Assembly: GCA_031772625.1 (NCBI GenBank)
Contig: CM062819.1
Span: forward strand, 820,485,503 to 820,549,502
Direction of reading: 5' to 3'
DNA from: Pinus tabuliformis
Lineage: Eukaryota; Streptophyta; Pinopsida; Pinales; Pinaceae
DNA length: 64,000 bases
The notes below the pieces were generated by a model that was given only the letters and a program-made list of their open reading frames with translations, did no database searches and was not told the origin of the DNA. Every line of letters begins with the position of its first letter. Within the stretch, counting starts at the first letter, position 1. A program made the translations under genes and the position numbers. Below, piece after piece: positions 1-12,097 of the stretch.

Positions 1-374
1 GCTTAATGGTTCGCAATGTTTAGATTAAGCCCTAAACTGATAGAAACCTTACAAAAACACTGCATAACCCCTCTAGATGAAAAAACCTGGTTTTAGCATC
101 CCCCAATATTGCCTCAGGTGAGACTATGGTTTGGGCTACACAGATCGTTGCTGAAAGGGCCGATAGTATAGGGTTTTGTTGGTTAGCGCAATTAACTTTG
201 AACCTGGGTCTAAGCCCCTGAAGCTAACAAATGGTTCTATTGCTGGGATCAGGATCTATCTGAGGGATGTGTGATGTGGCAACCAACTAGAAAAGAGATG
301 CAAAATTGGGTAGATCGAAAGTTGCATGAATTTGCAACACAAGAAAGAAGAAATTTGCACCAGTCCACAGAAAG

Positions 375-2140
375 GTGGTTACAGGGGTATATCTATACGA
401 AACAACACGAGATCTTTTCACATCATTTGCTAACAAGATGCATGAGTGGCTTTCAAAGCTACCTACAAATGAGCCCTATTGGAAACACGACGATCCTATT
501 ATGTGGACCCCAGAGCTAGTTAAGAGAATTAAGGAGTCTGAAAATAAGGTCGCAAGAGCTATTGATTACTAGATCAATAGTATCCTCGAAGGCTTCATTA
601 CTAAATTCACAATTGACACAACAATATCCTATAGTGAAGCTGAGTGCAGATTTTTCAAAGGTCCATGAGGTAAGTATCTGAATTCCTTAAAGCTCTGGAT
701 TAAGATGTTGTTATGTGAAAAGGGTGTTATGCCTATAGATTGATGTTTAAAAGAAGCCAGATTGGATCTACGTGAAGCAGAAAAAGATTCAGAGTAGATC
801 GTGACAAATTTATTGAGGGTGAGTACAGTCCATTATTGGGTGAATCAGAAAGTGAAGAAGAAAGGAGCAACCCTAGTACACCTAGAGGTGCAGCGCAGTC
901 AGAAACTCAAGGCACTTCTGGGATTCCTCACTCGTCCACTCCACCTCCACCTTTGCCTCCACCTCATACACCTACACCTCCACCTCCACCATCACTATTC
1001 GACATGGCTAACGCAGTAAAGATGCCTATCTTTAAGGGTTAGGGATCAGAGAATATTGATCAATTTTGGTTTGTCCCCAAAGTTGTGTGGAAAGCGCAGC
1101 AGATCAATGATGATGATATGAAGAAAGCGCAGCGTTTCACAACGTTGCAAGACAAAGCGTTGTCATGGTATATCAAGTACAGTATGACGAATCCAACTGA
1201 TTCATTATCTATGATGAAGAACACACTTAACGCATAGTTTAAGAAGCCCAAGTTGCAGTCACAATGAATTACATAAATAAAATAAATTAAGCAAGTCATC
1301 AATGAGACTGCCTGGGATGTAGATCAAAGGTTAAAATTTTTCCTGGGACAAGTTAACTTCTAGATCTCTGAAGAGCAACAAAAAGAGTGTTATATAGTTG
1401 CATTATTGCCACACCTCATATTACCACTATCACAGCAAAAGATTAGGACGCAGGCGGAAGTATTAGAAATTATGATGAAGTTAGAAGATTCACAGGTACA
1501 AGACACTCACATAGGGGTTCAGCAGATATAGTCCCAGTTAGCAAGCTTGCATATTGAACTGAAAGATTTGAAGAAAGGTAAGGAAGATCTGTTTGAGATA
1601 CACTCAGAAGTTTGGTGTCTAAAGTGTAAAAAGGAAGGTCACTATAAGGAAAAATTTCATGTTTATCCTAATTATGTGGCTGGCAAAGGTCCCAATCCTT
1701 TGAAGCTAGAGCCTAGTGCTGGACCAAGTACCAAACCGAGCATATCGTGTAGTATTTGTCGAGTTGCAGGACAAACCCCAATCGATCACTGTTATTTTCT
1801 ACAGAATAATGTGCAGATGCCGAAACAATTATTTTGTAAGTTTTTTCGATCAGTAGGAAATGATGAGAGCCATTATCGTAGCTATGACTTGATGGCAGAG
1901 CAAACTTCGACATATAGGATGCAAGATGAAGGCTGTGCGCACGATGATAATGGTTCACCTACAGTCCGTGGAGGATTTCAAGATTGAGGATGTGGTTGAG
2001 GAGGAGGCATTGGATGAGGACAGGGTCAAATCATATGTTATAATTGTGGCAAAGCTGGACATTATGCACAAGATTGTCAGAATCCCACTCGCCCTTTATG
2101 TCAGTATTGTAGGCAGTTTAACCATGTGATATAAGATTTC
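375..2140 (+). pseudogene. gag remnant of element A
   Basis: This is the capsid/nucleocapsid region of A, broken by several stops and shifts. A proline-rich stretch (about 935-1000, runs of P, T and H) precedes a capsid-like segment at 1020-1240 with WKAQQINDDD and ALSWYIKY, typical of plant Ty3 gag. A first zinc knuckle at about 1610-1660 reads CLKCKKEGHYKEKF, with the last cysteine replaced. A second lies near 2040-2110 in another frame (CYNCGKAGHYAQDC). The product would have formed the virus-like particle. Upstream, 271-835 is probably the gag N-terminus but cannot be joined confidently. Confidence 0.7.
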
Positions 2141-2379
2141 CCTATTTTAATGGCTAATATGCAGGAAAAGAAGAATCAACAACCTACACATAATTTACAA
2201 ATGATGTGATTTGAGCCACACGAAGATAACCCAAGCATTAATATTGTGACACAAAGTGGTGCGGCTACAGGTGAAGATCGAGCAAAGGGTAAAAAGCCTA
2301 TGGTAGATACATGGGTTAGGAAGGAGGGATAGAAGAATATTAGGTTTGATCTGCAAAATGAGAAGGTGACTTTCTTGGA

Positions 2380-3060
2380 GGTGAAGAATATTTTCATGGA
2401 CCCCGGAGCTTCGACATCAACGATGCAGATGCAACTAGTACCCTAAAAGAACACTCCTGAAGTAGGTACTATGACGGAGAACCTTGATTCGACTGTTCTG
2501 AAGTCTTTTTTGCAGATGTGTATGAAGTTGCTAAGGGACCATAAAGTAGTGGAAGGGTTGCAAGAATTGATTGACAATTGTGCCAGTAAAGAGAAGCCAC
2601 AACCTGAATAATGCGCAGTAAACAAGGTCAACAAAAAAAATAAGAGAACTAGCTGTAAAATGTGATTAACTACGCAGATTGGCGAATTTAAAATGGATAT
2701 AGTAATTTTGGACTTGGGATCGGAATAAAATGTCTTATAAGCGGATGGGACAACCAAAGTTGTAATGGTCACCAATTCAGCTGCGCTTGGAAAATCAACA
2801 AAAGATTATCATGATGGGTTGATTGTAGGGTATCGTTATAGACATTGAGGGAGCAAGCATGATGGTGTATTTTGAAGTCATTGAGACTTTGGATGATAGT
2901 AATCCATATCTAGCCTTACTCAGAATTGATCGGGATTTTGATATGGAGAAGTATGGTATTTAAAAAGAACGATACCAAGGTCGTTGTTCCTTTAGATCCC
3001 TCTAAAGGAGTGTAATAGACAGAACCCATCCGCGAAGTATACGGTGATGAATACCACATC
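2380..3060 (+). pseudogene. Aspartic protease region of element A (very decayed)
   Basis: Two short protease-like stretches are visible. One near 2390-2440 contains MDPGAS. The other, near 2690-2720, reads DIVILDLGSE and resembles the catalytic D-S/L-G segment of Ty3-type proteases. Downstream sequence to about 3060 keeps a few family-like words (DSNPY around 2894), interrupted by many stops. No complete protease domain can be drawn. Position between gag and reverse transcriptase supports the call. Confidence 0.45.
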
Positions 3061-3289
3061 TATAAGTTAACTACACGAGATGATAATTGGATCAACCCCA
3101 CCATATATGGAAGGCTAAACTAGGAGAAGGATAGCTCATGTCATTCAAACTTAGATGAAGAATTGGAGAACTGGTAGAACCGGTTGCATGAAGTTTCTAC
3201 TCTGCGTTGTAATAGAATGAAAAAATCTCTTCATTGCATATCAACTGAGGTACATAATTTACCATATTATGATGGAATACACGATGTTA

Positions 3290-3990
3290 GTTTATTTTTT
3301 GGATAAATTTGAAAGGGATGTACCAAAAGAACAATGATTCCAGGCCTTGGATATATCTTTGAGGGCTACTTCTGCGCATTGGTGGAGCACACACAAGGAT
3401 AATATAAGACATTGGAGGAGTACCAAAGGTTGATGAGGCTCAAGTGTGGTCATGAAAAAACAAGGATCACAAAGAAGTACAATGGAAAGGATGATCCTCG
3501 AGATCATTTGTCTCATTAGACTAAGGTATGGGGCGAAGAACCTCGACCAGAATGGGTACATGTATTTGTTCACACTTTGGATGTGATACCAATGAATTGG
3601 TATCTTGAAACAGAGTTGTGCCATGGCACCACCAATTGGAATGAGATGAAGGAAAGTTTTATATTGACCTTTAGATTTGAGAATGGTTTTCAGTGTATAG
3701 ATGATGCCCTTGAATAAATTAGATCAACAATTTTGCGGACACCTAATGAGCCAATGACTTGGGTATAGCCCGACTTAAACATGTAGCTGCATCATGCACT
3801 GGACTGCTATAATATGACTGTTGAGGATGGAGAGGAAGATCTGTGCAACATTAATATTCTTGATTCAGAAGGAAAACATGAAATGGCAGGACCCAATGTT
3901 GAAATAACTGATGTAACGCAACCTGTTAAGACGAGGCAGGTCAACATAGGCTTAGAGGCGGAGCCCAAGTTCGCGCGCATAGGAGATTAC
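3290..3990 (+). pseudogene. Gag-like linker between protease and RT of element A
   Basis: Reading in pieces on the + strand gives FERDVPKEQ, then AHWWSTHKDN (near 3380-3410), then words such as GMYLETELCHGTTNWNEM spread over 3590-3640. This looks like a capsid-type helical segment similar to the retrotransposon gag fold, located after the protease and before the polymerase. The end (3895-3990) reads VEITDVTQPVKTRQVNIG and runs towards the RT. Function in the polyprotein is unknown to me. Stops and shifts are frequent, and part of the reading is approximate. Confidence 0.45.
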
Positions 3991-4017
3991 TGAGCTGAAG
4001 ATAGAGTAGGAAAGGTC

Positions 4018-4745
4018 TTTGAGTTACTGCATGAGTACCTGGAGTTGTTCCCAATGAAGTTCACGAAGTTTAATGGCATCATGGGAGACCTGGGTGTCAT
4101 GAAAATCACTTTGAAACCAGATGTGAAGCCTGTAAAACATCAATTGTATAGGCTCAACCCAAAATACAAGGAGAAGGTGAAGGAGAAACTTGAGAAGATG
4201 GTCACAGCTGGAATAATCGAACCTGTGGAAGAATCTAACTGGGTGAGTCCAATGGTAGTACAGGAGAAAAATACCAAGGGAGAAATAAGGATCTATGTCG
4301 ATTTAAGGAAGCTAAATGACACATGTGTACATGACATGTTCCCAACACCATTCACGGATGAAGTTTTGGAAAATTTTGGAGGACATGAGGCCTACTCCTT
4401 TATAGATGGGTTTTCTGGGTACCATCATATTAAGATAGAACCGGAAGATAGGAGTAAGACCACCTTCGCTACTGAATGGGGATCCTTTCAATATACAGTC
4501 ATGTCATTTGGGTTGAAGAATGCACCGACGATATTTTCTAGATTTGTCGTCACAGCGTTTAAATAATTCATTCACAAGTTTAAGGATGTTTACTTTGATG
4601 ACTAGACAATCTTTAGACTGTTAAAAAAGCATGTCTCGATCCTACGCTTGATGTTGGATATCTGCACAAAGTATCAAATCTCATTAAACCTGAAGAAGTG
4701 TATTTTTTGTTTACCTTATGGAATTTTACTAGGACATGTTGTCTG
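4018..4745 (+). pseudogene. Reverse transcriptase of element A
   Basis: This Ty3/Gypsy RT would have copied element RNA into cDNA in the particle. An open stretch at 4045-4566 contains fingers and palm motifs: VEESNWVSPMVVQEK, then RIYVDLRKLND, then SFIDGFSGYHHIKI (first catalytic Asp region), then SFGLKNAPTIFSR. The YxDD box appears as YFDD at about 4591-4602 after a stop at 4564. A following stretch (4648-4790) has LNLKKCIFC and LGHVVCKQGL, the connection region. Nonsense mutations make it non-functional. It is the best preserved part of A. Confidence 0.85.
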
Positions 4746-5400
4746 TAAGCAAGGGCTGATGGTGGATCCTACAAAAATCGTTGTAATTATTAATTTGGAT
4801 TTGTCAAAGAATGTGAAGCAGCTAGGCACAACTCTTGGACACACTAGATATTATCGAAAATTGATTAAGGCGTACACGAATATCACTGCATTGATGGAGA
4901 AATTACTAAAGAAAGATGCCACCTTTTGTTGGGACAATGAGTGTCAGAAGAGCCTTGACGTCTTAAAGGAGAAAATGGTCACTGCGTTGATCCTGGTGTT
5001 TCTAGATTGGAAGAAGGAGTTCCACGTTCATGTGGATGCATCATGTATAGATTTGGGAGATGTCTTAGCACAACCAAGAGAGGGGAATCTTAATCACCCC
5101 ATTTCATTTGTGAGTCAAAAATTATCTAAGGCGGAGAAGAATTATTCCACGACGGAATGGGAGGGCTTGGCTATGGTGTACGCACTGCAGAAGTTCAGTC
5201 ATTACTTGTTGGGTGTGCACTTCAAGATGTTCACAGATCATTCTACACTGAAATACTTGGTGAACAAGCCTGTGTTGGGGGGGGAGATTTTCAAATGGCT
5301 ATTATTGTTCCAAGAATATGATTTTGAAGTAATAGTCAAGCTAGGATGACTAAACATTGGGTCGAATCATCTGCCTAGAATTGAGACCGACAAAGAACTG
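4746..5400 (+). pseudogene. RNase H of element A
   Basis: The Ty3-type RNase H removes template RNA during reverse transcription. After the RT connection, the open frame to 5349 reads a tether (RNVKQL-like, GHTRYYRKLIKAY) and then the RNase H core. FHVHVDASCIDLGDVLAQ contains the first Asp, NYSTTEWEGLAMVYAL the Glu, and MFTDHSTLKYL the second Asp. The catalytic acidic residues appear retained, although a glycine or alanine is substituted around the first motif. A stop at 5347 ends the run, and the frame resumes toward the integrase. Confidence 0.8.
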
Positions 5401-6735
5401 AGCAACATTGAATATGGATTGCCTAATGCACAAATATTCTTAGTAAGGGTTGCTAATGAAAATTTTGCAAATATTATTTACTTTTTGACTACTGGAGTAG
5501 ATCTTGTGAAGTATATAATGCAATAGAAAAAAGAACTAGTAGTCAAAGTGGCGGATTTTTCTCTAATTGTTGGGTATATGTATAAAATGGTCCTTGGTGA
5601 AATATTGCACAAATATGTTCCTGAGCATGAAAGAAAAAATATTTTGGTAGAAGCGCATGGTGGTGTCACGGGAGGGCACTGCGTAGGAAAAGTGACCATG
5701 CAGAAAATTTTGAGGGCAAGACTATGGTGGCCCACAATGCACAAGGATTCTAAGGACTATTGTAGTGCTTGCGATATTTGCTAGAGGATTGGAAGACCAT
5801 CACGAAGAGATGAATTGTCACTGAATCCACAAGCTACTTTGTAGACTTTTGACAAGTGGGCGATTGATTTTGTGGGGTTGATCAATCCACTAAGAAATAA
5901 GACCAATGCATGATATGTTATTACTATGATGGATTATCTAACTAGGTGGGCTGAGGAAAAACTGGTAAAGGATTGCAGAACAGACGCTGCTGCGCATTTC
6001 ATATTTTATTATATATTGTCGACGTTTGGGTGCCCAAATATCTTGATGAGCGATAGAGGAATGCACTTCCTCAACAACACTATTGAAGCATTAATATAGG
6101 AGTTTTAGGTACATCACCAGAAGAGCATGCCTTATCATCCTCAGACGAATGGCACGATTGAGGCATTTAATAAAATTTTGGAGAACTCTCTAACAAAGGT
6201 GTGCAATGTCAATAGGAATGATTGGGATGTGTGCATACCCACAGTGTTATGGGCATACAGGACTACTTACAAGAATTTTACAAGGTAGACTTCGTTTATA
6301 CTAGTGTATGGACAACAAGTTGTAATGTCGATGGAATATATAGTACCAAATCTTAGAATTGCAATAGTCACGAATATGGTGGATAGCGATATTATGGAAG
6401 AAATATTGGAACAACTTCTCGTACTGGAAGAAGATTGTTTTCTTGCAGTATTTCACCAACAAGTATAGAAAGCACGGGAAAAGGCATGGCATGATCGACA
6501 TATTAAGCAACGAATTGTTAAGAATGGAGACTTGATTTTGCTATAGGATAGTAAGTTCGCGTAGTACCCTGGTAAGTTCACGATGCATTGGCTAGGCCCA
6601 TACATTATCTGGGATATCTTAGATGGTGGCATAATTCATCTCGTGAAGCTTAATGGAGAATTATTTGTTGGGTGAGTAAATGGGAGTAGGTTGAAACTCT
6701 ACAAGGACGATTCCATTCTTGGTGCTGCACGATGA
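5401..6735 (+). pseudogene. Integrase of element A
   Basis: The segment at 5548-5784 holds an HHCC zinc-binding domain: HGGVTGGHCVGK, then WWPTMHKD, then CSACDIC. Beyond a stop, the catalytic core is readable in pieces. DKWAIDFVGL (about 5848) gives the first Asp. LMSDRGMHFLN (about 6045) gives the second. [17 protein letters not shown] (about 6123) gives the Glu. The C-terminal GPY-like motif WLGPYI is at about 6590. At least eight stops interrupt it. The protein would have inserted the cDNA into chromosomes. Confidence 0.8.
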
Positions 6736-7188
6736 CTATATGAATGTAGAATAGTCTTAGTGATACAAGCAATTAGAATGAAGCCTGGGACTGTAAAGTA
6801 CTCTACCATTGAAGTACCTTGTCGAAAAAGGAGGGTTGTGCAACATTCAGGAGGATAGAACAGGTGGAGGAAGCTACGACAAAGCAGGGGTAACTACATT
6901 GCAGGGAAGGCTCTAACACAATTCATCTAGAGTATGACCGTTGGGGTTGATGTATTTGATTTGATAGGAAAATTTTCGTTAAAAGGAGCAAGGGAAATGC
7001 ATTTAAGAAGCATATCCGGGAAAATCTGCTGCCAAATTCGCATTTATGGGAAGGATCTGGAGGGGATTGAGTGGTTTAAATTTGAAAAAGGTTATAAATA
7101 TGGTACCCCACTCCACATTCGAAAACTTTGTTTGTTGAGAATTCGTTGTGTGATTTTGCACCTAAATGTGAGCTGAGCATTATGTTGC
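6736..7188 (+). other. Spacer between integrase and 3' reading frame of A
   Basis: After the integrase, about 450 bases carry no motif I recognise. An 80-codon open stretch at 6934-7176 may be decayed coding or leader sequence for the downstream frame. No splice signal or promoter can be claimed. Confidence 0.3.
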
Positions 7189-10100
7189 ATGTCTGGTTGG
7201 AGTTGGAAGGAGCTTGAGCAAGAGTTTTTGATTCGAGAGATAGAATCCATCATGCACGCTTCACAACCAACGCATACTACTACACCAAGATCGCCAAGAA
7301 CTAAGCCTACTATCGTAGCAGCAAAGACCAAGAAGCAGAAGAAGCCCCAAAGGACTCTGATTAGGAAATCACCGAGGAATATCCCCTGAGAGCAAGGGAG
7401 TAAGGAAAGAATGGATACACAAAAGCAACCAATGGAGCCCCAAGATCTAGATGAGGAAGAAATAGCCAGCATATTTGAGGATATTAGTGTAGAAGAGGTG
7501 GAACCAATATTCAGTTTGCCACCCTATATGCGATTGAGGAAGCTAACTCCAAAGGTGAAAAAGGACCCATATTCTATCAAATACAAGATATTTACACCCT
7601 TGCTACCAGAGGAAGTGCCGATTGAGGGAGATTTTTTGGCTAGGGTACCACAACTTCGCATGGAGGAGTAGGATTTTAATGATCATAGCAAGTATCCCCA
7701 ATTTGATCCCAGCAAGTACCTCTAATTTGTTTATTACAAAGAAGATGGTGTGACAAGGGTTGAGCCGATGAAGTGGGTAGCAGGGATTCAACTTGCTGGG
7801 TTGCTGAATATGATTTATGTTCCACATTTTGGGTGTAGCATCATAAACACAATCTATGTGTGCAAACTATTGGCATTGGTACATGATGGGTGTCTGTGGC
7901 TCAGAATGCCAATTTTGATTAATGATATGTTAATCCAAAGGATTATTGCATTGTCCTACGAAGGAGCGAACCCCGACGACACATTTTTCGGGAAGTCTCA
8001 GGAGAAAAAGTTGGTCAATCAAATGAAGAATGACATCGACTTAGTCAAGAAGTCTCGGGACAATGCTATTAGTTCTATTAATGATGATGTTGTGAATTTT
8101 TCCGCGTCCATTTTGGCCGGTAAGATTATGAGGAAGTATTGGGCGGATGAAGTGTCAACCCCAGTTGTATCCTTGGCTATGTAGTGCAACAAGGGGGTCC
8201 AATTTAGCTGGGTTAGGTATATATGTTAGGATTTTTTGGATGAATATCGAGAAGCGTAGGAATAAGGGAAGTCATTCCACTACACGTGGATATTTCTCTT
8301 AATCGCATTGGTAGCATGGGGAATGTTGGAGTCACAATTCCCCACTATGGACCCTAATGTGTGTGAGGCTGCGAAGTATGCCACGCTGTGGACATCTAAG
8401 GAACCAACCTGGGTTACAAAGAACAAAATTTTTTGGGTTCTATTTGAGATGGATCTACGCACATTCATCAACAAAAGGCCACAACTATCACCCGCATTAT
8501 TTCAACAATATAGCGACATTTCTGGCTTTAAAATGGATTTTCAGAGTGTCTTTATCCACACCAAGAAAGATTTGGAGAAGGTGTGGTATGAGCTACCATA
8601 CTTAGTTTCTGAAGAGGACATCCTAATGGTCATCAACAAGTGGTCAAGTAATTGGCTAACCCCATCTGAAACAAAGACAGAGAAGGCAGGCACAAGTACA
8701 ACCACTAAAGTTACACAAGCCAAAAAATCAGTGGCCAAGAAGGATACAAAGAAGGTGTCTCAAACAGTCCCAATTGACCTCGAGGAAAACTCTATGCAGG
8801 AAACCAAACGTGCAATTGAGTAGGAGACTGACGAGGAGGATTAGGGTGGTGAAGACCCTGTTGTGGACATGGAGGACATTGATTCCCCATTTATAAAAAG
8901 GACACGACAAAGGAAGAGTGTTGGCGGTGCGCAGAAGAAGTAGAAGTCAGATAAATCTACCACCACAGAACCATTGGTCCTCATTGAGGGGGGACTTTGA
9001 TGAAATTGGTGACACCATCCGAGCTGCGACGAAGGATATGTGGGGGAATATTGAAGATCAATACAAGGTAGTATTGACAAAGTTCCAGCATGGCCTTAAA
9101 GAATTTCAGGTTCAGACGAGCATGATCCAAGCGAGCGTGGTACCTTCGATAGAAGATCTTACCACAAACCTCTGAGTAGTACAATTTCCAGAAGGATCAC
9201 TACATGTCGAGACTGCAGAAGAAAGGGAGAGCACACAAAAATTAAAGAATATGAGCCTCAATCTTGTGTCACTCCCCCTTCAGACGTTTCATGAGCTACA
9301 TTAGGGAATCACATATGAGCTCAAGGTATGGGAGAATCGAGCTGTGTTGGTCATCAATGAAGTCAAAATAAATAACCAACAAATGTTCAAAGAAAAGACT
9401 AAAGTGATGCAATATCACGAGGAGGTAGCTACATGCATCCAGCAGCTAGAAGAGGCCATCACCTAAGTATGAAGTGAGCTTCTAGAGCTCCATATCCTAG
9501 CTAAGGCATCTTCAGCATAAAAAATTCAGAAACTGACAGCAACAGTCAAAGAATCGAAGGCAAAGGTGGGAAATATTAGATTTTAGTTGCAAATGCAAAT
9601 TATAGAACTTCAGATGAAGCTGCAGCCTACAATTCCACCAGAAGATCGAGAGCAACGTGAAGCTGCCATAAAAGTTGATATGGCACAAATAGCGTCTGCA
9701 GTCAAGGATTATAGTCAACTTTTTGAAGATACAATGGAAGTGCGGGCCTCGCTGAAGGAGGATCCATATGTGCAGATGATCGAAGTGGAAATCAGAGACA
9801 AGCAACTGCATTTCGATGAGCTTAAAGCAACGGTTCGGAACTTAGCACCTGTGCAATAGTTCGCCCATCTTCCAGAAGCAACACTTCTACAGGGAGAGAT
9901 TGATGAGATGCGAAGGAAGGCACAAATCATCTTTGCGTGGAAATAGCCTTGGGAAAATGAGGCCTGCCAGCTCTCATAGGCAGTAGAGGGAAAATTGAAG
10001 AGCATGCAACAAACACAAAGGACAATTGGCCTCGCAGCAAAAGGGCCGATAATAGAGAAGTTCGTGGAAAAAGTTCGACAGGTCGCAAAGCAATGCACAA

Positions 10101-10200
10101 AAACACTTCATCCATTGAATTCTGCATACAGAGGCCTAAAATAAAATATAGAGGGCATACCAGTTGAGTGACTCGAGGAAGAGTCACATCTTTGTGTTCG
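7189..10200 (+). pseudogene. Extra 3' reading frame of element A: globular part plus coiled coil, function unknown
   Basis: A single frame runs from 7189 to about 9000 with only a handful of stops. A +1 shift near 8900 continues it to about 10200. The N-terminal part has a basic, Thr/Pro-rich stretch (7255-7390) and an acidic one (7435-7515). A probable globular region spans 7530-8650. A Lys/Thr/Ser-rich low-complexity link follows at 8660-8920. The remainder (9000-10100) is rich in E, Q, K and L with heptad-like spacing and is probably a long coiled coil. I do not recognise the family. Its position after integrase is where plant Ty3 elements carry env-like or other accessory ORFs. Its globular-then-coil layout matches the 3' frame of B and the only frame of C. 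Confidence 0.55.
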
Positions 10201-10217
10201 GGGCCTATTAGGTAGGG

Positions 10218-10222
10218 GTCCC
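10218..10222. repeat. Possible left target-site duplication of B
   Basis: GTCCC lies immediately before the 5' LTR. The five bases after the 3' LTR (27049-27053) are GTTCC, one mismatch. Because the flanks belong to different elements, this could also be chance. Confidence 0.45.
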
Positions 10223-12028
10223 TATTGAGCCTCAAAATTACTCTTTCCCTAACAACTCTTCTCATTCCTTTTCTTTGTTTTTCCCTAAGAAAGATGCATT
10301 CTCATCACCAATAACCAGTATACACTGTCTTGAGGAGAACATTTAATGATTTACATGTTATGCTTTTTATGTTTTTCTATTTGAATAAATTTTTGTATAT
10401 TAGCTACGGAACGTAGCCTATTATATAACTAACTGACTGTTCCGTAGCTACCTTCATGCTCTAACAGTTTCCAGGAGTCAGAAGGAGAAACTAGCCACAT
10501 GGGCAGCTTTGAAATCATCATGACATGGACCCTGTCCTATTCAGTCAGCCCAGGTCGACAAAGAAGATGGCATAATACTACAGTCAATGGATAAGTCAAA
10601 CACAAAGAGGCCGAAGGTAACATGACTCTATTTCGTGGTTAATTAATGTGTTTCACAGTGATGGGAAGCATTATCTGAAGCAACTACGTGTACCTACGGA
10701 CTCCAACAGCCACCTGTACAAATGAATTCAACAACCACCATGTCTTGGATTTATTTCTCCAACAGCCGAGGAAGAAATTTCGCATATCTGTCTTCTACAT
10801 GTTTGGCTGTAGCATGATTTTCTACACAAACAGTTATATGATTTTTCTTATAAATACCTGTGTAAGGGACCGAAGAAGTTAGTAATAGTAATAGTTTTAA
10901 TGTGAAATCGAAGTTCTAAACTCTTTAATTTTTGGACGTTTTGTGTCCCTGTTTTAATATGAGAAGACCACACGTTTTTATGAACATCTGAAGGAATTTT
11001 CTTAGAGTTGATTAAGCAAGCATAGCCTAATCAGTTGCATAGGGCCCCTGCACTTAAGAAGATTTCATTCATTTTATTTTTCTTCTTCTTGTTAACTGTA
11101 AATTCATCATTTTCTTTCTAAAATAATGTTTATAATCATTTTCTTACTAACAGTGTTTATAATGCAATTTATATCATTTTCTTACTTACAGTGTTTATAA
11201 TTTAGAGTAGTTTCCATTAGCTTGATTTCTTTTTAGTTTTTATCAATAGTTTAGAAGATAGAACTCAATGGTGTAATCTTGTTTCTTCAATTAAAAACTA
11301 ACCTTGTTTCAGGATGAGAGGAGTATTGAAGAATGATAAGGATATACTATTGGATAGTTTACTTCATTCACTATTTTGCTAGTTTAAATTCTCAATTAAA
11401 CTGATCAGTGTCATATACTATCTTTTCCATTTCATTTTTAGCTTACTGACTCATGGTGTTAATGAATGTTTATGGAAAGCCCTTCAAGTTGATAATTCAT
11501 CCTTAAGTGGTTGAACATTTCATCTATGTAATGAGTTATTTTTTCATCTTTGTATTTGCTTTCTCTTAGATTAATGAAGTACATAATTACTTAAATGTCA
11601 TCCCAAGGAGACTTTCTCCCAAAATTGAGAGGCAGAGTAACCAAGTATTTCATTTAGTTTTATTTCTGTAATTAGTTAGACATCAATTGCAAATTTCACT
11701 TTCAGTTTTTATTCATGATTTGGAAATAATGGTAAAATAAGAATAGAAACTTTGTTTCATTTCTTAGCTTTGTTTCCATATTTTTCTTAGCTCTGTTTTC
11801 ATTTTTATATTTTGAGCAGTCTTTAAGAAAGTTAGGTTTAGTTTTGATAGTTTACATTGTAAATCATTAGGAATTAAAAGACTAAAAGCCCCCAAAACAA
11901 CATAAAACATAAAAACGACGAAGTAAGAAGGGTTAGCTAGCACAAATAGTGCACTACACTTCATCAGTTTACGATACCTGAATTGATAATTTATGTAGAG
12001 AAATTTAGGACACTAAATTGACCAAACA
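10223..12028 (+). repeat. 5' LTR of element B
   Basis: The sequence from TTGAGCCTCAAAATTAC to ACTAAATTGACCAAACA repeats almost throughout at 25196-27048. The first dinucleotide is TA here instead of TG. It is 1806 bp, about 47 bp shorter than the other copy, mainly from one missing tandem unit. No coding capacity is evident; short ORFs are incidental. It should hold promoter and polyadenylation signals, which I could not place exactly. Confidence 0.95.
11133..11211 (+). repeat. Tandem repeat in 5' LTR of B (2 units of about 38 bp)
   Basis: Two imperfect copies of a unit containing ATCATTTTCTTACTAACAG and TGTTTATAATGCA lie here. The 3' LTR has three copies at 26107-26215. Confidence 0.8.
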
Positions 12029-12031
12029 TTT

Positions 12032-12049
12032 TGGTGTCGTTGTCGGGGA
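12032..12049 (+). promoter_or_regulatory. Primer-binding site of B (tRNA-Asp type)
   Basis: TGGTGTCGTTGTCGGGGA follows the LTR by three bases. It differs at two positions from the TGGCGCCGTTGCCGGGGA pattern I recall for Athila/Tat elements. Both differences are C to T. It would prime minus-strand cDNA synthesis. Confidence 0.85.
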
Positions 12050-12097
12050 AGTGTAACTAGGTAGACTTATCTCTTACATTCAAAAACAAAACATGAT

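Larger units (their letters stand above)
1..10222 (+). mobile_element. Element A: decayed Tat-like Ty3/Gypsy retrotransposon, 5' end outside window
   Basis: The + strand carries remnants of gag, protease, reverse transcriptase, RNase H and integrase in Ty3/Gypsy order, followed by a long extra 3' reading frame. Dozens of in-frame stops interrupt it. The 5' LTR is outside the window. The 3' side ends where the LTR of element B begins at 10223, and no LTR of A is visible. The first 270 bases hold nothing I recognise and are probably leader or LTR sequence. The reverse transcriptase and integrase wording, and a second gag-like stretch between protease and polymerase, point to the Tat side of the Ty3 elements. 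The lineage is inferred from remembered family patterns, not from a computed tree. Confidence 0.85.
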
